Shown: positions 39,872 through 49,423, counted from the stretch's first letter. The stretch: DNA of 64,000 bases from Cronobacter dublinensis subsp. dublinensis LMG 23823 (GCF_001277235.1 NZ_CP012266.1:1116001-1180000), one strand, 5' to 3'. The notes: a model not told the origin generated them from the letters alone. Numbers and translations: made by a program.

Positions 39872-41773
39872 ATGCTAAAAACAACGCAAGCCAGATTTAT
39901 TTTTTTACTCTGTCTCTTTCTTGCCGCGCTCAGCGGCATTACCGCGCTGGTGATCCACTTTTTTGTCACCCCGGAAATTAAGCGCACTGAGACGCGTCTT
40001 ATTCGTTATGAAGTGGATACCGTGGCGTTCAGCATCGTCGAGCAGATGAACCGCGTGCAGGCGCAAATGCGCAGCGTGACGCAGAGCGTGGCGAACATGC
40101 AGAGCGATGATATCGACCGTCTGCTGCCGGCGCTGGTGGATCAGTATCAGGATGTTAACGTGTTTGGCGGGGGCATCTGGCCGCTGCCGGAAAAACGCGA
40201 GGCGGGGCGCAATAAATTCAGCACCTTCTTTGCCCGTAACGCCAGTAACCAGCTGGAAGTGAACACGTACTGGAACTCTGACGCGGCGCCGAACTACTAC
40301 GAGCAGGTCTGGTATAAAGCCGGACTGAACGCGCCCGCCAGCCAGTGCGCCTGGGCGAACGCGTATCAGGATGACGCCAGCCCGCAGCCGCGCACCAACT
40401 GTGCGATGGTCATCACGAAAGACGGCCAGCCGTGGGGGGTGGCGACCATCGACGTGACGCTGGGCTTCTTTAACCAGCTGGCGAAGCAGATGAACGACGC
40501 TATCTCCGGGCGCGTGCTGATCGTCGAAGCGGACGGCAAAATCGTCGGCGACGCAAGCCAGGTCGGGAAAACCGCCAGCCTGAAAAAGCTTGCCGATCTC
40601 GGCGGCGACCCGATGGCGCAGACGGTGCAAAACGCGCTGTCGCGCTTTCGCGCGGGCGAGAAAACCGAGCAGGAGTATGACCAGGATGGCGAATCGCATA
40701 CCGTGATGTTGCAGTCCATCAAAGGCAGCCCGTGGATTATCGCGGTCGATCTGCCGACCGCGCTGCTGACGGCGCAGACCAATACCATTCTGGCGCGCCT
40801 GAGCATGGTGCAGATCCCGATGATGCTGCTGCTGCTGGGCGTGCTGGTGCTGTTTATTCGCTCGCTGATGGGCAAACTCGCCGATCTTAACCGTAACATT
40901 AGTCGTCTTTCCGCCGGCGGTGCGGATCTTACGCAGCGCCTTGAGCCGACCAGCAGCCCGGAATTCAACGCGATTATCGACAGTTTCAACGGCGTTATCG
41001 ACTATCTGCAAACCATGCTGCGCCAGGTGAGCGATAGCGCACGCGCGCTCTCGTCGGCCTCGCAGCAGATCTCAGGCGGCAACCAGGATCTCTCGGCGCG
41101 TACCGAAGATCAGGCAAGCTCTATTGAAGAGACGGCGGCCTCGATGGAACAGCTGACCAGCACGGTGCGTCAGAACGCTGATAACGCTGCGCATGCCAAC
41201 GAGCTGGCGCACCAGGCTTCGCAGGTCGCGGAGCGGGGCGGTAATGTGGTGCGCGACGTCGTGAGCACCATGAACGCCATCCAGAGTTCGTCCGGCAAGG
41301 TCGTGGATATTATCGCGGTGATCGACAGCATCGCCTTCCAGACGAACATTCTGGCGCTGAACGCCGCGGTGGAAGCGGCGCGTGCGGGCGAGCAGGGGCG
41401 CGGTTTCGCGGTGGTCGCCTCCGAGGTACGCAGCCTCGCGCAGCGCTCCGCGCAGTCGGCGCGTGAAATCAAACAGCTTATCGAAAACTCTGCCAGCAAT
41501 ATCGACGTCGGCACGAAGCTTGTGAATGAAGCGGGGGCGACGATGGATGAGCTGCTGAACGGCGTGCGCAACGTGACGACGCTGATGGGCGAGATAATGT
41601 CCTCCAGCCGCGAGCAGAGCGCGGGCATCTCGCAGGTGAACCTGGCGATTAACCAGCTCGACAGCGCGACGCAGCAGAACGCGGCGCTGGTGCAGGAAGT
41701 GTCGGCGGCGTCTCACTCGATGAGCGAGCAGACGCAGCAGCTTGACCGCGTGGTGGCAGGCTTCCGCCTGTAA
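39872..41773 (+). CDS. Methyl-accepting chemotaxis protein with dCache-type sensor
   Basis: 633 residues from MLKTTQARFIF, preceded by AGGAAAATAACA. A first membrane helix (about 10-30), a roughly 290-residue periplasmic sensor of the dCache type (YEVDTVAFSIVEQMN...VFGGGIWPLPEKRE...YYEQVWYKAG...TIDVTLGF), a second helix (about 310-330), HAMP, then the signalling hairpin tip IAVIDSIAFQTNILALNAAVEAARAGEQGRGFAVVASEVR. It lacks the C-terminal NWETF-type CheR/CheB tether. The ligand is unknown. Stand-alone gene with its own terminator. Confidence 0.95.
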   Translation: MLKTTQARFIFLLCLFLAALSGITALVIHFFVTPEIKRTETRLIRYEVDTVAFSIVEQMNRVQAQMRSVTQSVANMQSDDIDRLLPALVDQYQDVNVFGGGIWPLPEKREAGRNKFSTFFARNASNQLEVNTYWNSDAAPNYYEQVWYKAGLNAPASQCAWANAYQDDASPQPRTNCAMVITKDGQPWGVATIDVTLGFFNQLAKQMNDAISGRVLIVEADGKIVGDASQVGKTASLKKLADLGGDPMAQTVQNALSRFRAGEKTEQEYDQDGESHTVMLQSIKGSPWIIAVDLPTALLTAQTNTILARLSMVQIPMMLLLLGVLVLFIRSLMGKLADLNRNISRLSAGGADLTQRLEPTSSPEFNAIIDSFNGVIDYLQTMLRQVSDSARALSSASQQISGGNQDLSARTEDQASSIEETAASMEQLTSTVRQNADNAAHANELAHQASQVAERGGNVVRDVVSTMNAIQSSSGKVVDIIAVIDSIAFQTNILALNAAVEAARAGEQGRGFAVVASEVRSLAQRSAQSAREIKQLIENSASNIDVGTKLVNEAGATMDELLNGVRNVTTLMGEIMSSSREQSAGISQVNLAINQLDSATQQNAALVQEVSAASHSMSEQTQQLDRVVAGFRL

Positions 41774-41790
41774 GTTAACGCTCACCGCTG

Positions 41791-41820
41791 AAAAGCCGGC
41801 GCTGATGCGCCGGCTTTTTT
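41791..41820 (+). terminator. Terminator of the chemoreceptor gene
   Basis: AAAAGCCGGCGC-TGAT-GCGCCGGC followed by TTTTTT. Confidence 0.95.
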
Positions 41821-41876
41821 ATCGCTTACCCGCACCCTTTACCCGACCACTTGCAATTTCATCCCGGCCGCTTTAC

Positions 41877-41900
41877 GATATTGTTACGTTATAACATATC
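41877..41900. promoter_or_regulatory. Zur operator of ykgM-ykgO
   Basis: GATA-TTGTTACGTTATAAC-ATATC is a near-perfect palindrome of the Zur type (TGTTAT/ATAACA core), 15 bp before ykgM. Zur with zinc represses the alternative L31/L36 genes; the site fits that known control. Confidence 0.88.
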
Positions 41901-41914
41901 TCAAAGGGCGAATG

Positions 41915-42175
41915 ATGAAACCAGCAATCCACCCCCATTACCGCACCGTGGTCTTCCACGACACCAGCGCCAACGAATATTTCAAAGTAGGCTCGACCAT
42001 TAAAACCGAGCGCGAAATCGAGCTCGACGGCGAGACGTTTCCGTACGTGACGATTGATGTGTCGTCGGCCTCGCACCCGTACTACACCGGGCGCCAGAAG
42101 ACCATCACCACCGAGGGCAGCGCCGCACGCTTCCAGCAGCGCTTTGGCCGTTTCTTTAACGATAAAAAGGCGTAA
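41915..42175 (+). CDS. ykgM: YkgM, zinc-independent ribosomal protein L31 type B
   Basis: 86 residues from the second of two adjacent ATG codons, which has AAAGGG at 6 bp. MKPAIHPHYRTVVFHDTSANEYFKVGSTIKTEREIELDG matches E. coli YkgM; the CxxC zinc-binding cysteines of standard L31 are absent. Under zinc starvation it replaces zinc-bearing L31 and frees zinc. First gene of a Zur-controlled pair with ykgO. Confidence 0.96.
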   Translation: MKPAIHPHYRTVVFHDTSANEYFKVGSTIKTEREIELDGETFPYVTIDVSSASHPYYTGRQKTITTEGSAARFQQRFGRFFNDKKA

Positions 42176-42178
42176 ACC

Positions 42179-42319
42179 ATGCAGGTGCTCAATTCACTGC
42201 GCAGCGCGAAAGCGCGCCATCCTGACTGTCAGATAGTCAGACGCAAAGGCCGGTTATATGTGATTTGCAAATCCAATCCGCGCTTTAAAGCGGTGCAGGG
42301 CAGGAAGAAAAGAAGATAA
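42179..42319 (+). CDS. ykgO: YkgO, zinc-independent ribosomal protein L36 type B
   Basis: 46 residues, 3 bp after ykgM: MQVLNSLRSAKARHPDCQIVRRKGRLYVICKSNPRFKAVQGRKKRR. Two of the cysteines remain but the four-ligand zinc ribbon of ordinary L36 is not complete, as in E. coli YkgO. Same operon and Zur control as ykgM. Confidence 0.96.
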   Translation: MQVLNSLRSAKARHPDCQIVRRKGRLYVICKSNPRFKAVQGRKKRR

Positions 42320-42350
42320 ACAAACGCCCTCATAAGAGGGCGTTTGTTTT
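42319..42350. terminator. Terminator between ykgO and ylaC
   Basis: AACAAACGCCCTC-ATAA-GAGGGCGTTTGTTTT; T-runs on both strands serve the convergent genes. Confidence 0.93.
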
Positions 42351-42858
42351 AGTGCGCCTGTGACGCTGTGGCGGTCTTCACGGGCGTTGTGGCGCTACCC
42401 GCGTGTTTATCGAGCGAGTAGATGTCATAGAACGAGAGCGTTTTTTTGCGGGCCAGCATTTTCGCAAGCTGCGCTTTTTGCTCTGGGGTGATGCGCGGCG
42501 AGGTCTGGATCTCGCTCACCAGGCTCTCCGGCACGTCGCGGGTGTTATACCACTCGCCGTTGTAGCACACGCGCAGGTCGAGAACGTCGATATCTTCGTA
42601 GTGATAGCGTGGGTTGACGTCGAAAAAGAAAAAGCCGTTCAGTAGCGCGAACAGCACCACCAGCAGCCAGACCGAGCCTGCCAGCGTTTCCGACTGGAGC
42701 ATCACCGCAAGCGTCGCAAACCACCCCAGGTACATGGCGATAAACAGCCCCGGATGCTTGCGGATAAAGCTGATGCTAAAGCGCGGACGGTTGTCGCGCT
42801 TCTCTTCTTTGTTGAGTCGGTCAATGGTGGCCGTCAGCAGTCGCTGGATTTCAGTCAT
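42349..42858 (-). CDS. ylaC: YlaC, inner-membrane protein of unknown function
   Basis: 169 residues, similar to E. coli YlaC. Two adjacent membrane helices at about 38-82 (GLFIAMYLGWFATLAVMLQ and GSVWLLVVLFALLNGFFFF) with a cytoplasmic C-terminal domain (DIDVLDLRVCYNGEWYNTRDVPESLV). No function is known to me. Located between the ykgMO insert and maa as in E. coli. Confidence 0.93.
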   Translation of the reverse strand: MTEIQRLLTATIDRLNKEEKRDNRPRFSISFIRKHPGLFIAMYLGWFATLAVMLQSETLAGSVWLLVVLFALLNGFFFFDVNPRYHYEDIDVLDLRVCYNGEWYNTRDVPESLVSEIQTSPRITPEQKAQLAKMLARKKTLSFYDIYSLDKHAGSATTPVKTATASQAH

Positions 42859-42977
42859 GCAAAACCTTCAGAATCTGTGTCGCGCGTGCGCGGGAAAGGG
42901 CATTTTAGAAGGCCGCCGCGCGCGAAAAAAGTAACAGACGGCCAACAAAAAACCATAACAGTTAACCGCAGCGGCGC

Positions 42978-43529
42978 TCAAAGGCGGCGAACAACGCGCG
43001 CCGGATTACCGACCACGACGCAGTTGGCTTCCACCGACTGCGTCACCACGGCGCCGGAGCCGACGACGACGTTGTCGCCAAGCGTGACGCCGGGATTGAT
43101 AATGGCGCGCCCGCCAATCCAGACATTATTGCCGATGGTGACCGGCTTCGCGAACTCCAGCCCGCTGTTGCGCTCGGTCGGGTCCAGCGGATGCGTGGCG
43201 GTATAAATATGCACGCCGGGTGCCAGCATACAGTTATCACCGATCCGCACCGGGCAGACGTCGAGGATCACGCAGTCGAAATTGGCGTAGAAGTTCTCGC
43301 CGAGATAAATGTTGTAACCGTAATCGCAGCGGAACGTGGGCTCAATGTACGCATTTCCCGCCGCGCCTAACAGCGTTTCCAGGATCTCCTGGCGGCGCGC
43401 TTTCGCATCCGGCGCGCTGTGATTGTATTCATGCAGCAGATGTCTGGCGCGCAGACGATCCTCACGCAGCTGTGGGTCGCTCGGGCAATACAGCTCGCCC
43501 GCAATCATTTTGCGTTTCTCTTCGCTCAT
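42978..43529 (-). CDS. maa: Maltose O-acetyltransferase
   Basis: 183 residues from MSEEKRKMIAGELY; the upstream GTG (43541) is poorly spaced to GGAG. Left-handed beta-helix hexapeptide acetyltransferase: AYIEPTFRCDYGYNIYLGENFYANFDCVILD, then APGVHIYTATHPLD with the catalytic His, and IGNNVWIGGRAIINPGV. Transfers acetyl from acetyl-CoA to maltose and other sugars; the physiological role is uncertain. Confidence 0.95.
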   Translation of the reverse strand: MSEEKRKMIAGELYCPSDPQLREDRLRARHLLHEYNHSAPDAKARRQEILETLLGAAGNAYIEPTFRCDYGYNIYLGENFYANFDCVILDVCPVRIGDNCMLAPGVHIYTATHPLDPTERNSGLEFAKPVTIGNNVWIGGRAIINPGVTLGDNVVVGSGAVVTQSVEANCVVVGNPARVVRRL

Positions 43530-43748
43530 GGCGTATATCACTCCGTTAACAGTAAGACCTGATACTAGCCACTAAATGCGCGACTGACCATTCACTGCAT
43601 TTCAGAGGGGGAGGGCGACAAAAGGAGAGGGGAAGGGGCCATGCTAACGGAGGACTTATTCGGTGTGGCACGCACAACCCGAATCGCTCGACACTAACAT
43701 GGCGCCAGCATCATCAGTGATGATATTCACGTACAAAATAACGGGAGA

Positions 43749-43967
43749 TTAACGAACAAATTTCCACACGGACGTTGGGATTTTATCGTAAAGCTTATTC
43801 ATGGTCAGTTCAGCCAGACGATGATCCGCTGCTGAATAAAATACCGCCAGTTCGTTGTCGGGCAATTCATATTTATTTTTTTCAATCACACGCTCAAGCG
43901 TATCAATTGTCTGACAGCGTCGCAGTCGCATTAAATAATCGGTTTTGGTTAATGGTTTGGTCGTCAT
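43749..43967 (-). CDS. hha: Hha, H-NS-associated modulator
   Basis: 72 residues, nearly identical to E. coli Hha after the first few positions (PLTKTDYLMRLRRCQTIDTLERVIEKNKYEL). Hha binds H-NS/StpA and silences horizontally acquired, AT-rich genes. It lies 26 bp downstream of tomB in one operon; the pair behaves as a toxin-antitoxin-like unit affecting biofilm. 43530-43748 before maa holds only a weak ATCATCA/TGATGAT palindrome near 43710. Confidence 0.97.
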   Translation of the reverse strand: MTTKPLTKTDYLMRLRRCQTIDTLERVIEKNKYELPDNELAVFYSAADHRLAELTMNKLYDKIPTSVWKFVR

Positions 43968-43993
43968 AATACACCTAAGTGATTGTTCTATTT

Positions 43994-44368
43994 TTAAAAA
44001 GACAAGCTCACAGGATTCTCCCGGCTGGCGTTTACGAAACACCGGAAAAGTCTGTTTCCGGACTTGCGCCATTTTTGCAAATCTTGCGCATTGATACCGT
44101 AATTGCTGAAAAGCATAAAGGTATCGTCCAGATATTCATCCAATTGTTCAATGAGAGCGGCATCCTCTTCATGCTTAATTTTATAATTAAGCGCGAAGCT
44201 GGCAATGTGCTCAATCAGATCGTTCAGTTGCAGGTTAACGGCGGATGTGGGGTCGTTAACCCAGCCATGCTGGTTTTCGCCGAGCGTGGCGAGGCAATCA
44301 TGATACAGGCTTTCACACAGAAATTTAAGCTGCGCCATATCATGCCGTTTTGGTGAGTATTCGTCCAT
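43994..44368 (-). CDS. tomB: TomB, Hha antidote
   Basis: 124 residues, MDEYSPKRHDMAQLKFLCESLYHDCLATLGE, with conserved LQKWRKSGNRLFRCFVNASRENPVSLSF at the C-terminus. TomB counters Hha, by a mechanism involving oxidation of a conserved Hha cysteine. First gene of the tomB-hha operon, downstream of an unusually long AT-rich intergenic region. Confidence 0.96.
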   Translation of the reverse strand: MDEYSPKRHDMAQLKFLCESLYHDCLATLGENQHGWVNDPTSAVNLQLNDLIEHIASFALNYKIKHEEDAALIEQLDEYLDDTFMLFSNYGINAQDLQKWRKSGNRLFRCFVNASRENPVSLSF

Positions 44369-44843
44369 AACGTATCCCCTTTTTAGCGAAAATTTTTAGT
44401 CAACAGCACCGCAGGGGCAGATACACAACGCTACCAGGAGGTTTTACGCTCCCTTTTTAATCTACTTTTACTATAAAACACCCTGGGGATTTTTTCCTGG
44501 CACGATTACGAAAAATTACATTTCCGCTTTTAATCGCGCATCGACGCCGACACTTTTACGCGAGTCAATAAAGGCAAAGAACGTTGAGGCATTGAGAAAG
44601 AAAACTTAACCTTTAAGGCTTAGATTTACCTTAGTTTAAAACTTTTATTTATTCGCGCCTGAAGAATATTCTGTAATAAAGTCTTTTTCTGCATCGGATT
44701 AATCCCAATAAAATTATTTTAATGAAAAAAAACGGCGCACAGGGGCGAGGTGATGGTTTTTTGCACGGTGTTTTAAAAAGCGGAAGGGCGACAGGCCAGA
44801 CGGTCTGCGTCAGAGAAAACCGGAGAAAGCCGGACAAAAAAGA
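44369..44843. other. Long AT-rich region between tomB and acrB
   Basis: About 475 bp between the tomB start and the acrB terminator. It must contain the leftward tomB-hha promoter. The open frames in it have no binding sites or recognisable products. Long A/T tracts (44440-44740) would suit H-NS/Hha binding, which is inference. Confidence 0.5.
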
Positions 44844-44867
44844 AAGGCCGCATCAGCGGCCTTTTTT
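44844..44867 (-). terminator. Terminator of acrAB
   Basis: On the minus strand AAAGGCCGC-TGAT-GCGGCC is followed by TTTCTTTTTT, 20 bp after the acrB stop. Confidence 0.9.
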
Positions 44868-44886
44868 ATACACGTTGCTTTACCGA

Positions 44887-47800
44887 TTAATGGTGCTCAA
44901 CCGGATGGTTGTGCTCGATATCTTCACTCTTGCGGCTGAAGCGGCGGCGGACCACCACGAAGAACACCGGCACGAAGAAGATAGCCAGGATAGTCGCGGT
45001 CACCATCCCGCCCATGACGCCAGTACCTACCGCGTTCTGCGCGCCGGAGCCCGCGCCGGAGCTGATAACCAGCGGCATAACGCCGAGGATAAACGCCAGC
45101 GACGTCATCAGGATAGGACGCAGACGCATACGTACGGCTTCCAGCGTCGCCTCAATAAGCCCTTTGCCTTCTTTCTCCATCAGATCTTTGGCGAATTCCA
45201 CAATCAATATGGCGTTCTTCGCCGACAGGCCGATGGTGGTCAACAGGCCCACCTGGAAGTAAACGTCGTTGTTAAGGCCGCGCAGCGATGCCGCCAGCAG
45301 CGCGCCGATAACCCCGAGCGGCACCACCAGCATAACCGAGAACGGAATCGACCAGCTCTCATAGAGCGCCGCCAGACACAGGAACACCACGATAAGCGAA
45401 ATAGCGTACAGCGCAGGCGCCTGGTTGCCCGACAGACGTTCCTGATAGGACATACCGGTCCAGTCATAGCCAATACCGGTCGGCAGCTTGCTGGCAATCT
45501 CTTCCATCATCGCCATCGCTTCACCGGTACTCTTACCTTCCACCGCCTGGCCCTGGATCTGCATGGACGGCAGACCGTTATAACGCTCCAGACGCGGCGA
45601 ACCGTATTCCCAGTGGGAGGTCGAGAAGGCGGAGAACGGCACCATCTGCCCGTTTGAGCCACGCACGTACCAGTTGTTGATATCGCCCGGCAGCATACGG
45701 TACTGCGCCTGTGACATCACATACACCTTCTTCACGCGACCACGGTCGATGAAGTCGTTGACGTAGCTGCCGCCCCACGCGGAGGCAAGCGTGGTGTTGA
45801 TATCGCTCAGCGAGACGCCCAGCGCCTGCGCTTTTTCCTGGTCGATATCCATTTTGAACTGCGGCGTATCTTCCAGACCGTTCGGGCGCACCTGCGAGAG
45901 CAGATCCGGGTGTTTCGCCGCTTCGCCGAGCAGCTGGTTACGCGCCTGCGTCAGCTTCTCATGGCCAAGGTTACCCTGGTCGATAAGTTCGAAGTCGAAG
46001 CCGGTCGCCGTACCCAGTTCCACAATCGCCGGGAGGTTAAAGGCGAAGACCATCGCATCTTTAATCTGCGAGAAACGCCCCATCGCACGGCCGGTAATCG
46101 CAGGCACTTTGTTTTCCGCGCCCGGACGCTCATCCCAGTTTTTCAGCGAGACGAACGCCAGACCGGTGTTCTGACCGCGACCCGAGAAGCCAAAGCCGTT
46201 AACGGTAAAGACGGAGTTAACGTTGTCTTTCTCCTGGTTGAGGTAGTAATCCGTCACCTCATCAAGCACCTTCTGGGTACGCTCCTGGGTAGCGCCCGCC
46301 GGGAGCTGCGCCATCGTCAGGAACACGCCCTGGTCTTCTTCCGGCAGGAAGGAGCTCGGCAGGCGGATGAACAGGAACGCCATCGCCACGACGATCAGCA
46401 GATAGAGCAGCAGGTAACGACCGGTGCTGCGCAGGATGTTGCCTACGCTATCGGTGTAGTGGTGCGTGCTCTTGTCGAACATGCGGTTAAACCAGCCGAA
46501 GAAGCCTTTTTTGCCTTCGCCATGATCGCCTTTGGCGACGGGCTTAAGCATGGTGGCGCACAGCGCCGGCGTCAGGATCATCGCCACAATGACCGACAGC
46601 ACCATCGCGGAAACGATAGTAATCGAGAACTGACGATAGATAGCGCCGGTCGAGCCGCCGAAGAAGGCCATTGGGATAAATACCGCCGAGAGCACCAGCG
46701 CGATACCGACCAGCGCGCCCTGAATCTGACCCATTGATTTACGGGTCGCTTCTTTGGGCGGCAGACCTTCTTCCACCATCACACGCTCGACGTTTTCCAC
46801 CACGACGATGGCGTCATCCACCAGCAGGCCGATGGCGAGCACCATCCCGAACATGGTGAGCGTGTTTATCGAGTACCCAAACGCCGCCAGTATCGCAAAC
46901 GTACCGAGCAGAACGACCGGTACGGCGATGGTTGGGATAAGCGTCGCGCGGAAGTTCTGGAGGAACAGGTACATCACCAGGAACACCAGCACGATAGCTT
47001 CAACCAGCGTTTTCACCACTTCGAAAATGGAGATTTTCACGAACGGCGTGGTGTCGTACGGGTAAACCACTTTCAGACCGGCCGGGAAGAACGGTTGCAG
47101 ATCCGCAATGGTCTTGCGCACCGCTTCCGCGGTATCCAGCGCGTTCGCGCCGGTCGCGAGTTTGATACCGAGACCTGCCGCCGGCTGGCCGTTATAGCGG
47201 GCGATAACGTCGTAGTTTTCGCCGCCGAGCTCAACCTTCGCCACGTCTTTCAGGCGCACCTGCGAGCCGTCCTGGTTCACCTTCAGCAGAATTTTGCTGA
47301 ACTCTTCGGCGGACGTTAAACGGGTCTGCGCGATGATAGAGGCGTTAAGCTGCTGGCCTTTAACTGGCGGAGTACCGCCAAGCTGGCCTGCCGCGACCTG
47401 GGCGTTCTGCGCTTTAATGGCGCTGATAACGTCGACCGGTGTCAGCTGGAAGTTATTCAGCTTGTTCGGGTCAAGCCAGATACGCATCGCGTACTGCGAA
47501 CCGAAGAGCTGCACGTCGCCCACGCCGGCCGTACGGCTGACCGGGTCCTTAATGTTCGCGCCCGCGTAGTCGGCGATATCTTCCTGGGTCATCGAACCGT
47601 CAGTGTTGATAAGGCCCAACACCATCAGGAACGAGCTGGAGGATTTCTCGACGCTCACGCCCTGCTGCTGCACTTCCTGCGGCAGCAGCGGCATCGCGAG
47701 CTGCAGTTTGTTCTGCACCTGTACCTGCGCGATATCCGCGTCGGTGCCAGATTCGAACGTCAGGGTTATCTGCACGGTGCCCGAGGAGTCGCTGGTGGAG

Positions 47801-48036
47801 GACATGTACATCAGGCCATCGATACCGTTCATGTTCTGTTCGATAACCTGCGTCACGGTATCCTGCACCGTTTTCGCATCCGCGCCCGGGTAGGTCGCGT
47901 TAACCGTCACCGCTGGCGGCGCAATCGAAGGATATTGCGCCACGGGCAGTTTCATAATGGACAAGCCACCTGCCAGCATGATGATGATGGCGATCACCCA
48001 CGCGAAGATGGGGCGATCGATAAAAAACTTAGCCAT
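44887..48036 (-). CDS. acrB: AcrB, RND multidrug efflux pump
   Basis: 1049 residues, same length as E. coli AcrB and strongly conserved. Twelve membrane helices and two large periplasmic loops. The proton-relay pair Asp407-Asp408 is in GLLVDDAIVVVENVERVM, and the helix-10 Lys is in LSAKNAILIVEFAKD. AcrB forms the AcrAB-TolC tripartite pump exporting bile salts, dyes and antibiotics. Second gene of the acrAB operon, 21 bp after acrA. Confidence 0.99.
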   Translation of the reverse strand: MAKFFIDRPIFAWVIAIIIMLAGGLSIMKLPVAQYPSIAPPAVTVNATYPGADAKTVQDTVTQVIEQNMNGIDGLMYMSSTSDSSGTVQITLTFESGTDADIAQVQVQNKLQLAMPLLPQEVQQQGVSVEKSSSSFLMVLGLINTDGSMTQEDIADYAGANIKDPVSRTAGVGDVQLFGSQYAMRIWLDPNKLNNFQLTPVDVISAIKAQNAQVAAGQLGGTPPVKGQQLNASIIAQTRLTSAEEFSKILLKVNQDGSQVRLKDVAKVELGGENYDVIARYNGQPAAGLGIKLATGANALDTAEAVRKTIADLQPFFPAGLKVVYPYDTTPFVKISIFEVVKTLVEAIVLVFLVMYLFLQNFRATLIPTIAVPVVLLGTFAILAAFGYSINTLTMFGMVLAIGLLVDDAIVVVENVERVMVEEGLPPKEATRKSMGQIQGALVGIALVLSAVFIPMAFFGGSTGAIYRQFSITIVSAMVLSVIVAMILTPALCATMLKPVAKGDHGEGKKGFFGWFNRMFDKSTHHYTDSVGNILRSTGRYLLLYLLIVVAMAFLFIRLPSSFLPEEDQGVFLTMAQLPAGATQERTQKVLDEVTDYYLNQEKDNVNSVFTVNGFGFSGRGQNTGLAFVSLKNWDERPGAENKVPAITGRAMGRFSQIKDAMVFAFNLPAIVELGTATGFDFELIDQGNLGHEKLTQARNQLLGEAAKHPDLLSQVRPNGLEDTPQFKMDIDQEKAQALGVSLSDINTTLASAWGGSYVNDFIDRGRVKKVYVMSQAQYRMLPGDINNWYVRGSNGQMVPFSAFSTSHWEYGSPRLERYNGLPSMQIQGQAVEGKSTGEAMAMMEEIASKLPTGIGYDWTGMSYQERLSGNQAPALYAISLIVVFLCLAALYESWSIPFSVMLVVPLGVIGALLAASLRGLNNDVYFQVGLLTTIGLSAKNAILIVEFAKDLMEKEGKGLIEATLEAVRMRLRPILMTSLAFILGVMPLVISSGAGSGAQNAVGTGVMGGMVTATILAIFFVPVFFVVVRRRFSRKSEDIEHNHPVEHH

Positions 48037-48057
48037 GTTTTAACGGCTCCTGTTAAC

Positions 48058-49260
48058 TCAAGACTGCGGTTGCTGTGACTGCGTCTGACCAGCGGCGCCG
48101 GATTTCTGCTGTTGCTGGTTTGCAGTCACTTCCTGCGCTTTCACCTGCGCGCCCGGACGAACCTTCTGCAACCCGGTTACGATCACGCGATCGCCGGATT
48201 TCACGCCGTCAGTAACGACCCACTTGTCGCCCATTGCCTGGCCAACAGTGACCGGACGCACTTCGACTTTGTCGCCTTCGCCGACCACCATCACGGTTGC
48301 ATCACCGCGTGGAGTACGCGTTACGCCCTGCTGCGGCACCAGAATCGCGTTCGGGTTGACGCCTTCTTCGAGACGGGCGCGGACAAACATGCCCGGCAGC
48401 AGCGTGTGGTCAGGGTTCGGGAAGATAGCGCGCAGCGTAATGGAGCCGGTCGTCTGATCCACGGTCACATCGGAGAACTCCAGCGTGCCGTCCTGTGGAT
48501 ATTTCAGACCGTCAGCGGTGGAGAGCGTCACTTTTGCTTTGCCGTTATCCTGCTTCAGCTGTCCGCTCGCCAGCTCCTGCTTGAGACGCAGGAAATCGTT
48601 GCTGGACTGGGTCACGTCGACATAAATCGGGTCAAGCTGCTGGACGGTCGCCAGCGCAGTCGTCTGGCCGTTTTGCACCAGCGCGCCTTCCGTCACGGCG
48701 GATTTGCCGATGCGGCCGCTGATAGGGGAGGTCACTTTGGTATACGCGAGGTTGATACGCGCGGTTTCCACCGCGGCTTTGGCCGCGACGACGGCCGCGT
48801 TCGCCTGCTGGGCCTCGGCCTGCGCGTTGTCGTAATCCTGCTGGCTGATATACTGCGTGCCGAGCAGTTTCTGATAACGCTTGAGCGTCACCTGAGCGAT
48901 GTTGGCGCTGGCCTGCGCTTTCGCGAGATCGCCTTTGGCGCTTTCATAGGAAGCCTGATAAGGCGCCGGGTCGATTTGATAAAGCGACACGCCAGCCTTA
49001 ATTTCGCTGCCTTCCTCGAAATTACGCTTCAGGATGATACCGCTCACCTGAGGACGAACTTCCGCCACACGATACGCACTGGTACGGCCCGGCAGTTCCG
49101 TTGTGATTTGCAGAGGTTCGCTTTTCAGCGTCACTACACCCACTTCGGGCGCCTGGGGCGCTTGTTGCTGAGCCTGTTCACCGTCACATCCTGTAAGCGC
49201 TAAGCTGCCTGAAAGCATCAGAACGACCGCCAGAGGCGTGAATCCTCTGTTTTTGTTCAT
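48058..49260 (-). CDS. acrA: AcrA, periplasmic adaptor of the RND pump
   Basis: 400 residues from MNKNRGFTPLAVVLMLSGSLALTGC; lipobox LTGC anchors it in the inner membrane. A coiled-coil hairpin (about 100-170, AKAQASANIAQVTLKRYQKLL...QAEAQQANAAVVAAKAAVETARINLAYTKV) contacts TolC, flanked by lipoyl, beta-barrel and membrane-proximal domains. The start nine codons upstream in the same frame (49287) has no support. Divergent from acrR. Confidence 0.98.
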   Translation of the reverse strand: MNKNRGFTPLAVVLMLSGSLALTGCDGEQAQQQAPQAPEVGVVTLKSEPLQITTELPGRTSAYRVAEVRPQVSGIILKRNFEEGSEIKAGVSLYQIDPAPYQASYESAKGDLAKAQASANIAQVTLKRYQKLLGTQYISQQDYDNAQAEAQQANAAVVAAKAAVETARINLAYTKVTSPISGRIGKSAVTEGALVQNGQTTALATVQQLDPIYVDVTQSSNDFLRLKQELASGQLKQDNGKAKVTLSTADGLKYPQDGTLEFSDVTVDQTTGSITLRAIFPNPDHTLLPGMFVRARLEEGVNPNAILVPQQGVTRTPRGDATVMVVGEGDKVEVRPVTVGQAMGDKWVVTDGVKSGDRVIVTGLQKVRPGAQVKAQEVTANQQQQKSGAAGQTQSQQPQS

Positions 49261-49352
49261 ATCTAAACCTCGAGTGTCCGATTCCAAAAAATGACCAATG
49301 GATCAAAAGTCCGCAAACCCATTGCTGCGTTTATAGTGTCGTCATGCTATGG

Positions 49353-49376
49353 TACATACATACAGAAATGTATGTA
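49353..49376. promoter_or_regulatory. AcrR operator
   Basis: TACATACAT-ACAGA-AATGTATGTA, a 24-bp palindrome between acrA and acrR, is the known AcrR binding-site type in E. coli. It overlaps the divergent promoters. Confidence 0.92.
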
Positions 49377-49404
49377 AATCTGACTCCTGTAAATTCACCG
49401 ACAT

Positions 49405-49423
49405 ATGGCACGAAAAACCAAAC
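49405..49423 (+). promoter_or_regulatory. Marbox for acrAB activation
   Basis: ATGGCACGAAAAACCAAAC fits the MarA/SoxS/Rob consensus AYnGCACnnWnnRYYAAAY at every defined position. It coincides with the first codons of acrR, upstream of the leftward acrAB promoter. Confidence 0.8.

Noticed and set aside
44649..44837. 62-codon minus-strand frame between acrB and tomB
   Set aside because: No ribosome binding site, no domain, and its 5' end lies in the acrB terminator region.
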